Assembly (NCBI GenBank): GCA_942493075.1
Contig: OW818681.1
Location: 5,456,001 to 5,520,000, forward strand
Source of the DNA: JBBQYD01 sp942493075
GTDB taxonomy: Bacteria > Verrucomicrobiota > Verrucomicrobiia > Limisphaerales > UBA8199
DNA length: 64,000 nt
Direction: 5' to 3'
In this document: one piece after another, positions 43,919-53,076 of the stretch
How the letters are laid out: every line of letters starts with the position of its first letter
How positions within the stretch are numbered: the first letter of the stretch is position 1
Notes under the pieces: model-generated
The model's input: only the letters and a program-made list of their open reading frames with translations
Told to the model about the DNA's origin: nothing
Databases searched by the model: none
Position numbers and translations under genes: made by a program

Positions 43919-44806
43919 TCAAGGGCGCACCGGAGGCTGCGATCCATCATCCCAAGCCCTGTTCCATGTCAGCGTCCAAAGGACTGGGAGTTTGACCAAC
44001 TCGGCATGGCCGTCCGCAAAGCCGACATTAATACCCCAGTTCCTCGGCAGGGGCCGGCCGACCGGCCAGAAGCGTGGCGCGGCGGTTGGAGGTTTAGAAC
44101 TATGTCGTCCAATGGTGACGCAGCCGATTGGAAGTTCTAAAGGAGAGGTACTGGTGATCCGTGTCCCAAGAAACAGATCGCGGGCGGCCAGGCTTCCGTT
44201 TTGCGGCCAGGCATACATCCAAATCGCGTCGCTAAACAGCGGCGTCTTTGAAGGATACTGGACGTGGTTCAATGTGGGGAAACACTCGGCGCTTCCAGGC
44301 ACAAATGAATGCTCGGTACCAACCCAACCGTTCAAGGCATAGCTTCCGATAGTATCCTCGTTCGTATTCATGGAGGCGGCCACGCCCCAGGAATTGGCCG
44401 CCGTTCCGGGATTGATGACTTGCCGCACTCCGCCGCCGTGTGAAGAAGGCAAAATCTTGGGCTCCCTCGCAACAGGGCAAAGCTGTATCCCTGACAGCCC
44501 TTCAGCGTAGCGTCGAGACCAGATGGCCCCTCCTGCTGAATCGCGGGGAACACCCTTGTTGAAATCATTCCAGTACATTAACGCGGTCTGATCCAACTGT
44601 TTGAGGTTGACCAGACATGTGATCTGATGCGCCTTGAACTTGGCTCCCGAGAGTGCCGGCAGCAGCATCGCCGCCAAAATCGCGATGATGGCGACCACGA
44701 CCAGCAGTTCAATCAACGTGAAGCCGAGCGCTTCCGTATCCCCTGCGTAGCGGTTAGAGGCGCCTGCTCTCTTCTGCGTAACTGAAGATGGTTTTTGATT
44801 TATCAT
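43919..44806 (-). CDS. Prepilin-type (DUF1559-like) protein
   Basis: 295 residues from the ATG at 44806. The type IV prepilin signal is clear: ALGFTLIELLVVVAIIAIL, with processing expected before Phe of GF|TLIE, followed by LLPALSGAKFKA. The C-terminus has the H-x-DG-like NVGFADGHAELV. Planctomycetes and Verrucomicrobia carry many such proteins, whose role in pili or type II secretion is unsettled. The last codons and downstream bases (43914-43937) are repeated at 46021-46044. Confidence 0.85.
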   Translation of the reverse strand: MINQKPSSVTQKRAGASNRYAGDTEALGFTLIELLVVVAIIAILAAMLLPALSGAKFKAHQITCLVNLKQLDQTALMYWNDFNKGVPRDSAGGAIWSRRYAEGLSGIQLCPVAREPKILPSSHGGGVRQVINPGTAANSWGVAASMNTNEDTIGSYALNGWVGTEHSFVPGSAECFPTLNHVQYPSKTPLFSDAIWMYAWPQNGSLAARDLFLGTRITSTSPLELPIGCVTIGRHSSKPPTAAPRFWPVGRPLPRNWGINVGFADGHAELVKLPVLWTLTWNRAWDDGSQPPVRP

Positions 44807-44867
44807 CCTCAAACCTGAAAGAGGTTACTGACAACTGTCTCAAGGCGAGCGATTCCAGTGGTCGAGG

Positions 44868-46001
44868 TTACTTTGCTTTTCCACTATCCCAGTGGGAAAG
44901 CAACTCGGCGTTTTCAACCCACATGACGAAGTAGGGCGTCACAGCACCCCGCTGCTTCATATAGATCAAAAACGGACGATCCAGGACGAATCGTGATGGT
45001 ATCCCCGATGCAACCATTTTGGACTCCGATCGGAGAGCGGCACCGTTCTTTCCCAGACGAAAAACGATATCTTGTTGCGCCACATCCAGGCGTTGTCCAT
45101 TCAATTTCCCGCTGGCAAAGAGCTTCCCCTCGAGTTCAGCAAAACGGTGCGAAACCGCCCAGCGGAGGTCCGGCACATTTAGAGTGTCTAGGGGCTGAAC
45201 TTTTCTAAGACTCTCCGCTGCGAACCTGTCATACGTCTGAGCCTCAGCTTCGGCCATATGAACGATCTCATCCTCAACTCGCCTCAGGGTGGCGCCGAGA
45301 GTCAGCCCGCGCTCTACCCGTGCAACGACGATCTGGCTCGGATGAGAAGTTGAGCAGAGATCAACAGCGAACTCGAAATCGTCGCCTTCACCTTTCCGAA
45401 AGAGAACGCGTGGTTGCTCCCAGAGTTTATCGCCGGAAGAGCGGAGGATGGCGAAGGAATTGATTTGGACCTGTGTTCCCCCGCCCTCTGTAAAAAGTAA
45501 AGGGCGCTCGTTTTGGTCGTAAGGCAAATCAAATTTTACATCCGCTTCGAGGTGTGAATAGCTGACGACGGAGCCGGGCAGGATTCCAGGAAAGCTGGGC
45601 GCTTTTTGGTTTGGAAATCTGTTTTCAAAATCCTTCCGAATTTGATTGGTGATCCCCTGGTCATTCCAACCGGCCGCGACAAACAGCGCCTGCGGAGGAA
45701 TATGGGAGCGAGGGTCAGGCGAATCGTTCAACAACTTCACAACCGCTGGGGACCCCTCTAAGGTAACTGGTTGACCGGCTAAGTCCCGCAAAGCCCACCA
45801 AGCCGCCTGGAATGAGGCGCACCAAATGGTATTCTTACCGTCCGGAATTGCTGATTCAAGCGACGGAACAACCTCGGACTTCGTCAGTTTATCTGATGGG
45901 CCATCAAAGGTGAACGGGGCTGGCACATCCGGGTTTCTTGAACACGACACAACAGAGCATAAACAATACAGGAGCCAGGCGGTTTGAATGAAGGTTTTCA
46001 T
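44868..46001 (-). CDS. Lipoprotein, distantly serpin-like
   Basis: 377 residues with a lipoprotein signal peptide (LYCLCSVVSC, Cys at about 20). The C-terminus FVLDRPFLIYMKQRGAVTPYF resembles the end of serpins, and NTIWCASFQAAWWAL could match the serpin opening helix, but the reactive loop is not recognisable. I cannot decide between a remote serpin and an unrelated fold. It stands in a run of poorly characterised minus-strand genes. Confidence 0.55.
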   Translation of the reverse strand: MKTFIQTAWLLYCLCSVVSCSRNPDVPAPFTFDGPSDKLTKSEVVPSLESAIPDGKNTIWCASFQAAWWALRDLAGQPVTLEGSPAVVKLLNDSPDPRSHIPPQALFVAAGWNDQGITNQIRKDFENRFPNQKAPSFPGILPGSVVSYSHLEADVKFDLPYDQNERPLLFTEGGGTQVQINSFAILRSSGDKLWEQPRVLFRKGEGDDFEFAVDLCSTSHPSQIVVARVERGLTLGATLRRVEDEIVHMAEAEAQTYDRFAAESLRKVQPLDTLNVPDLRWAVSHRFAELEGKLFASGKLNGQRLDVAQQDIVFRLGKNGAALRSESKMVASGIPSRFVLDRPFLIYMKQRGAVTPYFVMWVENAELLSHWDSGKAK

Positions 46002-46020
46002 ATCAATTGGGACTATTCAT

Positions 46021-46044
46021 TAGCGTCAAGGACGCACCGGAGGC
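46021..46044. repeat. 24-bp repeat of the prepilin 3' end
   Basis: 23 of 24 bases match 43914-43937. On the minus strand both read PPVRP then a stop. Probably the 3' remnant of a second prepilin gene. Confidence 0.6.
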
Positions 46045-46059
46045 CAAAGGGCACCGGGT

Positions 46060-46602
46060 TCATAAAGTATCCAGTCGTGGCTGAAAGCTGAGGAAAGGCG
46101 CCAACGCACTTGCCAGGTCATCGCGAATCGGTCCGATGTCCACCTGAGACTGCAACAACCCGTCAGACATGACCTCCGCATAGGCTGATTCCAGGAACAG
46201 ACTGAGTTCCAGTGTTCGATTCCCTCGTGTGAACTTCAGAACAGCTTCCGGAATGTCTGATGCCGGCTTCGCCGGGCCTGAATTCTCACGGTAGCTTTGT
46301 GGATTCGACAGCAATTCCCTAACACGCTGAACAACATTCTTGGGCAGCATCTTCCCATTCCCAGCGGCTTTCGAGTAGTTCCTTGGACGTGGGGCGGCAC
46401 CATTAGTCATCTTCCAGTGAAACCCCACCGTTTCGTAAACTTCAACTCGGTCTGGCGAAGTTACGGTCTTCACATTTTCTCTACCTCCGTAAAGAGCCAA
46501 GAGCCGATTGGGCCGTACGGTATCGCTGCAAAGCCACAATGCAATGATGGCCAGTGCAGCACATGTCACGAATATGGCGCCTTTCCTTGTCATGGTTGCC
46601 AT
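46060..46602 (-). CDS. Membrane-anchored protein, unknown
   Basis: 180 residues with one N-terminal membrane anchor (about 9-25, FVTCAALAIIALWL) and an exported alpha/beta part. No family recognised. Starts 2 bp after the stop of the gene at 46605, so the two are translationally coupled. Confidence 0.55.
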   Translation of the reverse strand: MATMTRKGAIFVTCAALAIIALWLCSDTVRPNRLLALYGGRENVKTVTSPDRVEVYETVGFHWKMTNGAAPRPRNYSKAAGNGKMLPKNVVQRVRELLSNPQSYRENSGPAKPASDIPEAVLKFTRGNRTLELSLFLESAYAEVMSDGLLQSQVDIGPIRDDLASALAPFLSFQPRLDTL

Positions 46603-46604
46603 CG

Positions 46605-47426
46605 TTACTTTTCGCCTGTTCGTCGCTTGCCGGTATTCTGTTGGGAGTCAACCGAACTCTTCGATCGCCTGGCGGGCTGGGAGTGCCCCGTATCTGGATT
46701 CGCTGGTCCAGAATCACCAGGGCTAGACTCCATTATCGAATCAAGGTTAGTTGGCGGATCATAAGTCACGGCTGAAAAGCGTGAAACAAGATTACTCCTC
46801 TCCATGCGAGTGTATCCAGCAAACTCGCTGTCAGGTATCGCCAGCAGCTTCTCACTGTCTTTCACCAATTTCGTTGGACGACCAGACACTGAGTCATCTT
46901 CCAGCCGCAAGTAAAATAACTGCTTGTTGCGACCATCAATCTGAACCTTCACCGTGCAATCGTTCTGATTCCACCATTCAACATCATAGATCGGCAATTT
47001 TTTCAGCCGGTGGTCATCTGGATCAAGGTACGATTGCCGCTCCACTCGTGGTGAACTGCTACGCTCCAACTTCTGAACATCGACGTGTATGACATCCAAC
47101 CAGTTCGACGCAATACAATAGGCTTCGTTTGTTCCAATCACTGGTTTAATCTTCGAAAGATCCGCGCTAGCATCAGTGAGCGTTCGACCTTCAAATGGGT
47201 TAAGCTTAGTCACGAAGCAAAGCCTCTCCGTTTCACCGAAACTGAATGAATACTTTCCAGTATCGATTCGCCCACCGAACTTCATAATCTCAACCGGAGG
47301 GATAAAGCAATGTCTTAGCTGCGCTTTTGTAATCGGGCGTTTTTCCGGCAACCCAAGTCGTTCAGCCATGTAATTCGCCTCAGCCAGCATCACGGCCAAA
47401 GCCACCCAGTGATATGCAGTATGCAT
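46605..47426 (-). CDS. Hypothetical protein with polar C-terminal tail
   Basis: 273 residues. The N-terminus (HWVALAVMLAEANYMAERLGL) is a weak export-like helix. The middle is an ordinary mixed fold with DVEWWNQNDCTVKVQIDG, and the last about 50 residues are Ser/Pro/Arg-rich and probably disordered. Similar proteins of unknown function are frequent in Verrucomicrobia. Coupled to the gene at 46060-46602. Confidence 0.6.
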   Translation of the reverse strand: MHTAYHWVALAVMLAEANYMAERLGLPEKRPITKAQLRHCFIPPVEIMKFGGRIDTGKYSFSFGETERLCFVTKLNPFEGRTLTDASADLSKIKPVIGTNEAYCIASNWLDVIHVDVQKLERSSSPRVERQSYLDPDDHRLKKLPIYDVEWWNQNDCTVKVQIDGRNKQLFYLRLEDDSVSGRPTKLVKDSEKLLAIPDSEFAGYTRMERSNLVSRFSAVTYDPPTNLDSIMESSPGDSGPANPDTGHSQPARRSKSSVDSQQNTGKRRTGEK

Positions 47427-47575
47427 TAGTCAGTTCCTCGATCGTAGACCGTCATGTCAGTAGCTCCTGAAAAAAGCAGGAGCTAAATTCATAAGCCTGT
47501 CCACAGCAGCGTCGGCGTCGTTGCATCAACGCTGCCGTCTTACTCGTTGGGCATAAGCGGAGTTGACGGCAATTG

Positions 47576-47682
47576 TTAAAAGCCGCCCCACCTTCGAGAC
47601 ACCAACGCCGTCGGTTTGGTTTTTGCCGCCGGAGAATCGTGCTTCCGTTTCATCGGTCGCATATTCATTTTAAATGGTTCAT
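47576..47682 (-). other. Two overlapping tiny reading frames
   Basis: A strong Shine-Dalgarno (gaggag, 47692-47697) lies 9 nt before ATG at 47682, which opens a 5-codon frame (MNHLK). Its stop overlaps (ATGA) the ATG at 47668 of a 30-codon frame ending SRRWGGF. Either a leader-type pair upstream of the gene at 47426 or one short gene split by a frameshift. Other bases in 47427-47831 show nothing clear. Confidence 0.3.
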
Positions 47683-47831
47683 GTTGATTTTCTCCTCTTG
47701 TTACCTGATTGTCAACGATTCTTATAGCTTTATGGCCAGAGCCGGAGGAACGTAAAACTAATTAGGGAGCACGCTGCTCCCATTGAAAATAGGTTGTCCC
47801 GGCGCGCTGCTTTCGCGAGGATATCGCACGG

Positions 47832-48875
47832 ATGGCTTTTCGCGATTTTCCAGACCAGGGCCAGGGCATCGAATTGCTCCAGCGTTCGCTGGAGCGACAA
47901 CGCCTTGGCCATGCCTACCTGTTTACGGGGCAAGACCTCACCGATCTTGAAGGTATTGCCGCCGCGCTGGCCAAGACCCTGAGTTGTCGTCAGCCAACCA
48001 CTCGCTCGGGCGCTTCCATCGATTGTTGCGAGCAGTGCTTGAGCTGCCAAAAAATCAGCCACGATAATCACCCGGATGTCCACTGGGTCCGTCCGGAGTC
48101 CAAGACCCGGGTGATCACGATCGATCAATTGCGGGATCTGATGCAGGAGATATATCTCAAGCCCAGTGAAGCCCAGTTTAAAGTCTGCATCATTGTGGCG
48201 GCGGACCGGATGAACGAGAAAGCTGCCAACGCTTTTCTTAAGACGCTTGAGGAACCGCCGAAAAATTGCGTGCTCATTCTCCTGACGACTGAGCTGCCGC
48301 GCATTTTGGAGACCATTCTCTCCCGGTGCTTGCGTTTGAATTTCGGCGGGGACGGTTTCCGCGCCCTCGATCCCGCCCAGCTTGACTGGCTGAAGGGCTT
48401 CATCGCCCAGGCTGCTGCCCCCCAGAAAAGCCTTCTGGGCCGTTACCACCTTCTGGATCACCTCCTGCAGAAGCTGGAGAGCGTGAAAGCAGGATTGGAG
48501 GACATCCTCATGGAACGCTCCCCGCTTCATCGCCATCCGGATGCCGAACAATCGCTCCGGGACCGCTGGGAGGATGAGCTTAAAGCCGCGATTGAGGCCG
48601 AGTACCGGCTGCAGCGCCAGACTTTGGTTTCACTCATCCAATGGTGGTTGCGCGATGTTTGGCTCTGCAAGCTTCAGGCTGCTTCAGAGACCGCCTCGCA
48701 GGCCAGCCTGCTGCGTTTCCCTGAAATTGCAGGGGCAAGCCTTGTTGCCGAGAGAATCACTGACCAACAGGCGCTCGAAAACCTCCAGGTGATTGAACAG
48801 TTGCAGCGCTGGCTCCATACGAACGTCCAGGAAGCCCTCGCCCTTGAGGTCGGGCTGCTGAAGCTCCATTTGTAA
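47832..48875 (+). CDS. holB: DNA polymerase III subunit delta'
   Basis: 347 residues. AAA+ clamp-loader fold with a degenerate Walker A (YLFTGQDLTDLEG), the zinc module Cys pattern CCEQCLSCQK (about 58-67), KAANAFLKTLEEPP and sensor I/SRC motif LSRCLRL. A non-functional P-loop is normal for delta'. Subunit of the complex that loads the sliding clamp. 13 bp before the O-antigen ligase-like gene. Confidence 0.9.
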   Translation: MAFRDFPDQGQGIELLQRSLERQRLGHAYLFTGQDLTDLEGIAAALAKTLSCRQPTTRSGASIDCCEQCLSCQKISHDNHPDVHWVRPESKTRVITIDQLRDLMQEIYLKPSEAQFKVCIIVAADRMNEKAANAFLKTLEEPPKNCVLILLTTELPRILETILSRCLRLNFGGDGFRALDPAQLDWLKGFIAQAAAPQKSLLGRYHLLDHLLQKLESVKAGLEDILMERSPLHRHPDAEQSLRDRWEDELKAAIEAEYRLQRQTLVSLIQWWLRDVWLCKLQAASETASQASLLRFPEIAGASLVAERITDQQALENLQVIEQLQRWLHTNVQEALALEVGLLKLHL

Positions 48876-48888
48876 CCTCCGGCACCGC

Positions 48889-50229
48889 ATGCCAGCCAGC
48901 CAAATCCAGGATACCGGCAAAGAACCGCTCGCTCAGCGGCTGTTACCACTCGTTCTGGGTGCGTTTATCGGGTTGAGCTTCCTCAAGTTCGGCAATCCGC
49001 CTATCCTCGAGAAGTACAACCAGACGCCTGCTAATATATATGAGATCTTCTTTGCCTACCCGTGGCCCAGTTCCTGGGGGCACACACTTCTGATCCTGGT
49101 CGGATTGCTGGGGTTAGGTGCTGCCATGCGCGACCTACGCCGTCCGCATTGGACCGCGCTGCTGCCGGCAGCATGGCTGGCATGGGTGTTCATCAGCTCT
49201 CTTTCATCGCTGGACCACCATTTAACGTCTTTCACCCTCAAACACCTCGCAGGGACCGTTGTCTGCTTTTACGTAGGTTTTTTCGCTCTGCCTGCTGGAC
49301 GACGGTTTACCGGGTTCTGGGCGTTCATCCTTATCGGCTTCTTGCTCGTGCTTGTGGTCGGCTGGCAGCAACACTTTGGCGGTTTGGAGCAAACCCGTCA
49401 GTACTTCCTTACTTACGTGCACCCGGAAAACCCGGATGTCCCGCCGGAATATCTAAAGAAGATAAATAGCACGCGCATCTTTGGGACCCTCTTCTATCCG
49501 AATACACTCGCAGGGTTTCTGCTGTTACTATTGCCTGCAGTTCTCACGGTGATATGGCGCGCCGAGAAACGCTTCACGCGCGGGGCTCGAATCTTCCTTG
49601 TGGTCTGCACGGGTGTAGCTGCCTTGGCCTGCCTCCTCTGGTCGGGGTCTAAAGGGGGCTGGCTTCTCATGCTGCTCATTGGGGGAGTCGGGGTCCTGCG
49701 GCTCGACTTCCCTCGACAAGCCAAGATCGCGCTCGTTTGCGTCGCGCTCGTGCTGGGCTTAACTGGGTTCTTCTATAAGTATGCCGGCTTCTTCCGCAAA
49801 GGGGCAACAAGCGTCGTTGCCCGGTTTGATTACTGGGAGGCGGCGGGCAAGACCGCCCTGCAAAACCCTTGGACAGGGACCGGCCCGGGCACCTTTTCAG
49901 TCTCTTACCGTGCGATCAAACGGCCGGAATCGGAAATGGCCCGCTTGGCGCACAATGATTATATAGAGCAAGCTTCTGACAGCGGCTTTCCAGCAGCAAT
50001 TCTGTATCTGAGCTTCATCGTCATCGGCCTGTGTCGCTCCTGGCAAATTGCCAGAGGAAATCCAATCGATTTCGCGATTTGGCTGGGGTTGCTGGGGTGG
50101 GGCCTGCAAAGCGCCATTGAATTCAACCTCTATATCCCGGCACTGGCCTGGACGTTTTTTATTTTCCTGGGCTGGCTATGGGGACGTCAGGATGCGCTGG
50201 GAACTCCGAAACGAGCTGCTCAGGCCTGA
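48889..50229 (+). CDS. O-antigen ligase family protein
   Basis: 446 residues, about 11-12 membrane helices. The family periplasmic loop shows NPWTGTGPGTF and AHNDYIEQASDSG (about 340-365), and LLWSGSKGG precedes a helix. Such proteins ligate or polymerise surface polysaccharides (WaaL/Wzy type). No glycan cluster is adjacent. Follows holB closely but has no functional link to it. Confidence 0.85.
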   Translation: MPASQIQDTGKEPLAQRLLPLVLGAFIGLSFLKFGNPPILEKYNQTPANIYEIFFAYPWPSSWGHTLLILVGLLGLGAAMRDLRRPHWTALLPAAWLAWVFISSLSSLDHHLTSFTLKHLAGTVVCFYVGFFALPAGRRFTGFWAFILIGFLLVLVVGWQQHFGGLEQTRQYFLTYVHPENPDVPPEYLKKINSTRIFGTLFYPNTLAGFLLLLLPAVLTVIWRAEKRFTRGARIFLVVCTGVAALACLLWSGSKGGWLLMLLIGGVGVLRLDFPRQAKIALVCVALVLGLTGFFYKYAGFFRKGATSVVARFDYWEAAGKTALQNPWTGTGPGTFSVSYRAIKRPESEMARLAHNDYIEQASDSGFPAAILYLSFIVIGLCRSWQIARGNPIDFAIWLGLLGWGLQSAIEFNLYIPALAWTFFIFLGWLWGRQDALGTPKRAAQA

Positions 50230-50348
50230 ACGAGGGAGGTGAGGCCGAGTTAACGTTATCGATTGGCGAGCGTAACCAGAGGTCTGCGGGTTTCGCGCAC
50301 GGCTCGTGTCCTCTCGGCAGCCTTTTTGCGACCAGCGAATAAAACGCC

Positions 50349-50368
50349 GCCCGGTGAGGACACCGGGC
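50349..50368. repeat. Palindrome after the ligase-like gene
   Basis: gcccggtg/caccgggc, loop agga, in the 232-bp gap before aroQ (50230-50462). No T tract. Shape is like that of the other palindromes (ccgcc...ggcct). Confidence 0.5.
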
Positions 50369-50462
50369 CTGCAATACGAGCGGAAGAGTGTCCTATTCGG
50401 CGTAGAGCAGATTTGCCAGGGACTCGACATTTGACCCCGGTAGCCCTAACCTTTCGCCTCCG

Positions 50463-50909
50463 ATGAAAATCCTGTTCCTCAACGGGCCGAACCTGAATCT
50501 CCTGGGAACACGCGAACCCGAGAAATACGGTCGCACGACTCTGGCGGAAATCGAGCGGCTTGTCCGAGCCGAAGCCGAGCGTCTGGGAGTGCAGATCGAG
50601 TTCCGTCAGTCCAACGTGGAGGGGGAACTCGTCACTTGGATACAGGAGGCCCGGGGCCGTTTTGACGCGATCGTTCTGAACGCCGCCGCTTACACTCACA
50701 CTAGCGTGGCATTACGAGATGCGATTGCCGCAGTTCAGGTTCCGACCATCGAGATACACCTATCGAACGTCCATGCCCGGGAGAGTTTTCGGCATCAATC
50801 CGTGATCGCGGCGGTGTGCGAAGGGCAGATCACTGGGTTTGGAGTGAATTCTTACGTTTTGGGGCTAATTGCGGGCGTTAACGTTATTCAATCGCGCAAA
50901 ACTTCCTAA
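50463..50909 (+). CDS. aroQ: Type II 3-dehydroquinate dehydratase
   Basis: 148 residues, the normal length. Active-site parts: FLNGPNLNLLGTREPEKYG (Tyr22 as catalytic base and nearby Arg), LNAAAYTHTSVALRDAI and EIHLSNVHARESFRHQS. Third step of the shikimate pathway, converting 3-dehydroquinate to 3-dehydroshikimate. Start is the ATG at 50463. Confidence 0.95.
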   Translation: MKILFLNGPNLNLLGTREPEKYGRTTLAEIERLVRAEAERLGVQIEFRQSNVEGELVTWIQEARGRFDAIVLNAAAYTHTSVALRDAIAAVQVPTIEIHLSNVHARESFRHQSVIAAVCEGQITGFGVNSYVLGLIAGVNVIQSRKTS

Positions 50910-50974
50910 AATCCGTGCCAAATACCCCTTTTCCCAGGGGTTTCCTTACAGCATTAGCTCAGGTTTTTTGGTTC

Positions 50975-51002
50975 TTGACGTAATCTTTAAGACCGCTATT
51001 CT
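50975..51002 (+). promoter_or_regulatory. Candidate sigma70-type promoter for accB
   Basis: TTGACG (50975-50980), 16-bp spacer, TATTCT (50997-51002), about 97 bp upstream of the accB start. Matches 5/6 and 4/6 to consensus. Predicted only. Confidence 0.4.
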
Positions 51003-51098
51003 TCTGGCATTTGAGTGAAGGCAAGCAGAGTCGAAATCCGGCTGCTGCTTTTTTGCTATCAAGCCCCGGACACGCGGGGATGAATAAGGAAAACTATT

Positions 51099-51557
51099 GT
51101 GGACCTGAAAGACATTAAAGCCATTATCGACCTCATGAAAAAGAACTCCGTCACGGAGTTTGAACTTGAGAAGCAGGATTTCAAGATCCGGCTCAAGCGA
51201 GGTGGAAATGGTGCTGGCGCTGCCTTCGATGACGTTTCCGGTGTCAACTATCCGACGGCTGTTCCAGCCCTCCCGGCAGCCACCGCTCAGAACGCTCCGG
51301 CGTCGACCGTGGGGAACGAGTTGGATGTCAAATCCCCCATGATTGGCACTTTCTATCGTAGTCCATCTCCGGAAGCTGCTTCCTATGTGGAAGTTGGAAC
51401 AGAAGTTAACCCGGATACCGTGGTCTGCATCATTGAGGCCATGAAGGTCATGAACGAGATCAAGGCTGAGGTCCGCGGCGTCATTACCCAAGTCATGGTC
51501 GAGAACGCCAAGCCGGTAGAATTCGGTCAACCCTTGTTTAAAGTCCGTCCGCTCTAA
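51099..51557 (+). CDS. accB: Acetyl-CoA carboxylase biotin carboxyl carrier protein
   Basis: 152 residues starting at GTG 51099, with aagga 9 nt before it. N-terminal helical part (MDLKDIKAIIDLMKK), Ala/Pro linker (about 50-75) and C-terminal biotinyl domain with MIGTFYRSPSPEA and the biotinylation site EAMKVMNE. Carries biotin between AccC and the carboxyltransferase in fatty acid synthesis. 35 bp before accC. Confidence 0.94.
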   Translation: MDLKDIKAIIDLMKKNSVTEFELEKQDFKIRLKRGGNGAGAAFDDVSGVNYPTAVPALPAATAQNAPASTVGNELDVKSPMIGTFYRSPSPEAASYVEVGTEVNPDTVVCIIEAMKVMNEIKAEVRGVITQVMVENAKPVEFGQPLFKVRPL

Positions 51558-51592
51558 GGCTTACCGCGCCCACCGTTCAGAGAACCAAACTC

Positions 51593-52975
51593 ATGTTCGA
51601 AAAAATCCTCGTTGCCAATCGCGGTGAGATAGCCGTGCGGATCATACGTGCCTGCAAGGAGTTAAACGTCCGCACCGTGGCCGTTTATTCCGAAGCCGAC
51701 GCCAATTCCATGCACGTGCAACTGGCCGACGAGGCGATCTGCATTGGCAAGGCACCAGCAAACGAAAGCTATTTGCGGATCGACCGTATCATCAGCGCCG
51801 CAGAAATCGCCGATGTGGACGCGATCCATCCCGGATACGGGTTTCTGTCCGAGAATGCCCATTTTGCCGATGTTTGCGAGAGCTGCAATATCAGGTTCAT
51901 CGGGCCGAACTCGCGTGCGATGAGCGCTATGGAGGACAAGGCCGTTAGCCGGGCTTTGGCCAAGAAGGCGGGTGTACCCACCCCGCCCGGTTCTGAAGGC
52001 GTGGTCGATACCGAGCAGGAAGCCCTGAACATTGCCAAGAAGATCGGCTATCCAGTGATGATCAAGGCCGTTGCGGGCGGCGGTGGCCGCGGCATGCGTG
52101 TTGCCCACAACGATATTTCCCTGGTTAAGGGGTATCACACCGCACGCACAGAGGCTGACAAGGCTTTCGGCAATTCGGGGGTTTACATCGAGAAGTTCAT
52201 CGAGAACCCGCATCATATCGAGTTCCAGATCCTGGGAGATAACAAGGGCCACATTATTCATTTGGGCGAACGTGACTGTTCGATTCAGCGGCGGAATCAG
52301 AAGGTGGTCGAAGAGGCCCCCTCCCCGCTCATCGAGCAGAAGTATAAGAAGCTGCGCGAGAAAATGGGTAAAGCTGCCATCCGGATTGCCGAGCAAGCGA
52401 ATTATACCAACGCGGGCACCGTTGAGTTCATCGTCGATCAACAGGGCAATTTCTTTTTCCTGGAGATGAACAAGCGTGTCCAGGTGGAGCATCCCATTAC
52501 AGAAGAGATCACCGGGATCGACATCGTCCGCTACCAGATCATGCTGGCCATGGGCGAACCGCTGAGGCATTCCCAGAGCGACATTCAAATCAAGGGGCAC
52601 GCAATCGAATGCCGAATCAATGCCGAAGATCCGTTCGATGATTTCCGCCCCAGCCCGGGCCGGATTGAGATGTACTATCAGCCTGGTGGCCGCGGCGTGC
52701 GGGTGGATACGCATGCGTATGCTGGCTACAGCATCCCGTCCTATTACGACTCCATGATTGGGAAGCTCATTACGTTCGGTAAAGACCGCCGCGAAGCGAT
52801 GGACAAGATGAGCCGTGCATTGAGCGAGTATATGATTACCGGGGTAAAAACCACCATCTCGTTCCAGCAAGCGATCCTGCAGGACCCCAACTTCCGTCGC
52901 GGTGTTTACTCCACCACGTTCATTGAGCAGTTGCTCAGTGGCGCCCGGCGCGAGTTGCTCGAAGAGAAGGCCTGA
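51593..52975 (+). CDS. accC: Acetyl-CoA carboxylase biotin carboxylase
   Basis: 460 residues. Biotin carboxylase N-terminal domain (ILVANRGEIAVRIIRACKEL), ATP-grasp with AVAGGGGRGMRV, HLGERDCSIQRRNQK and EMNKRVQVEHPITE, and the C-terminal domain ECRINAEDP. Carboxylates biotin on AccB using ATP and bicarbonate. Confidence 0.96.
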   Translation: MFEKILVANRGEIAVRIIRACKELNVRTVAVYSEADANSMHVQLADEAICIGKAPANESYLRIDRIISAAEIADVDAIHPGYGFLSENAHFADVCESCNIRFIGPNSRAMSAMEDKAVSRALAKKAGVPTPPGSEGVVDTEQEALNIAKKIGYPVMIKAVAGGGGRGMRVAHNDISLVKGYHTARTEADKAFGNSGVYIEKFIENPHHIEFQILGDNKGHIIHLGERDCSIQRRNQKVVEEAPSPLIEQKYKKLREKMGKAAIRIAEQANYTNAGTVEFIVDQQGNFFFLEMNKRVQVEHPITEEITGIDIVRYQIMLAMGEPLRHSQSDIQIKGHAIECRINAEDPFDDFRPSPGRIEMYYQPGGRGVRVDTHAYAGYSIPSYYDSMIGKLITFGKDRREAMDKMSRALSEYMITGVKTTISFQQAILQDPNFRRGVYSTTFIEQLLSGARRELLEEKA

Positions 52976-53076
52976 AAAGTTGAAAGTTGAAGGGGACAGA
53001 CCCGAACAGCGCCGATCGGCATTATTAAGGGTTTGACACTCCGGGAAGCGAACTTTAGCTTTAACAGCAGAATTTT

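Noticed and set aside
51662..52870. 402-codon minus-strand frame
   Set aside because: It lies wholly inside accC, antisense to a strongly conserved enzyme; a composition effect.
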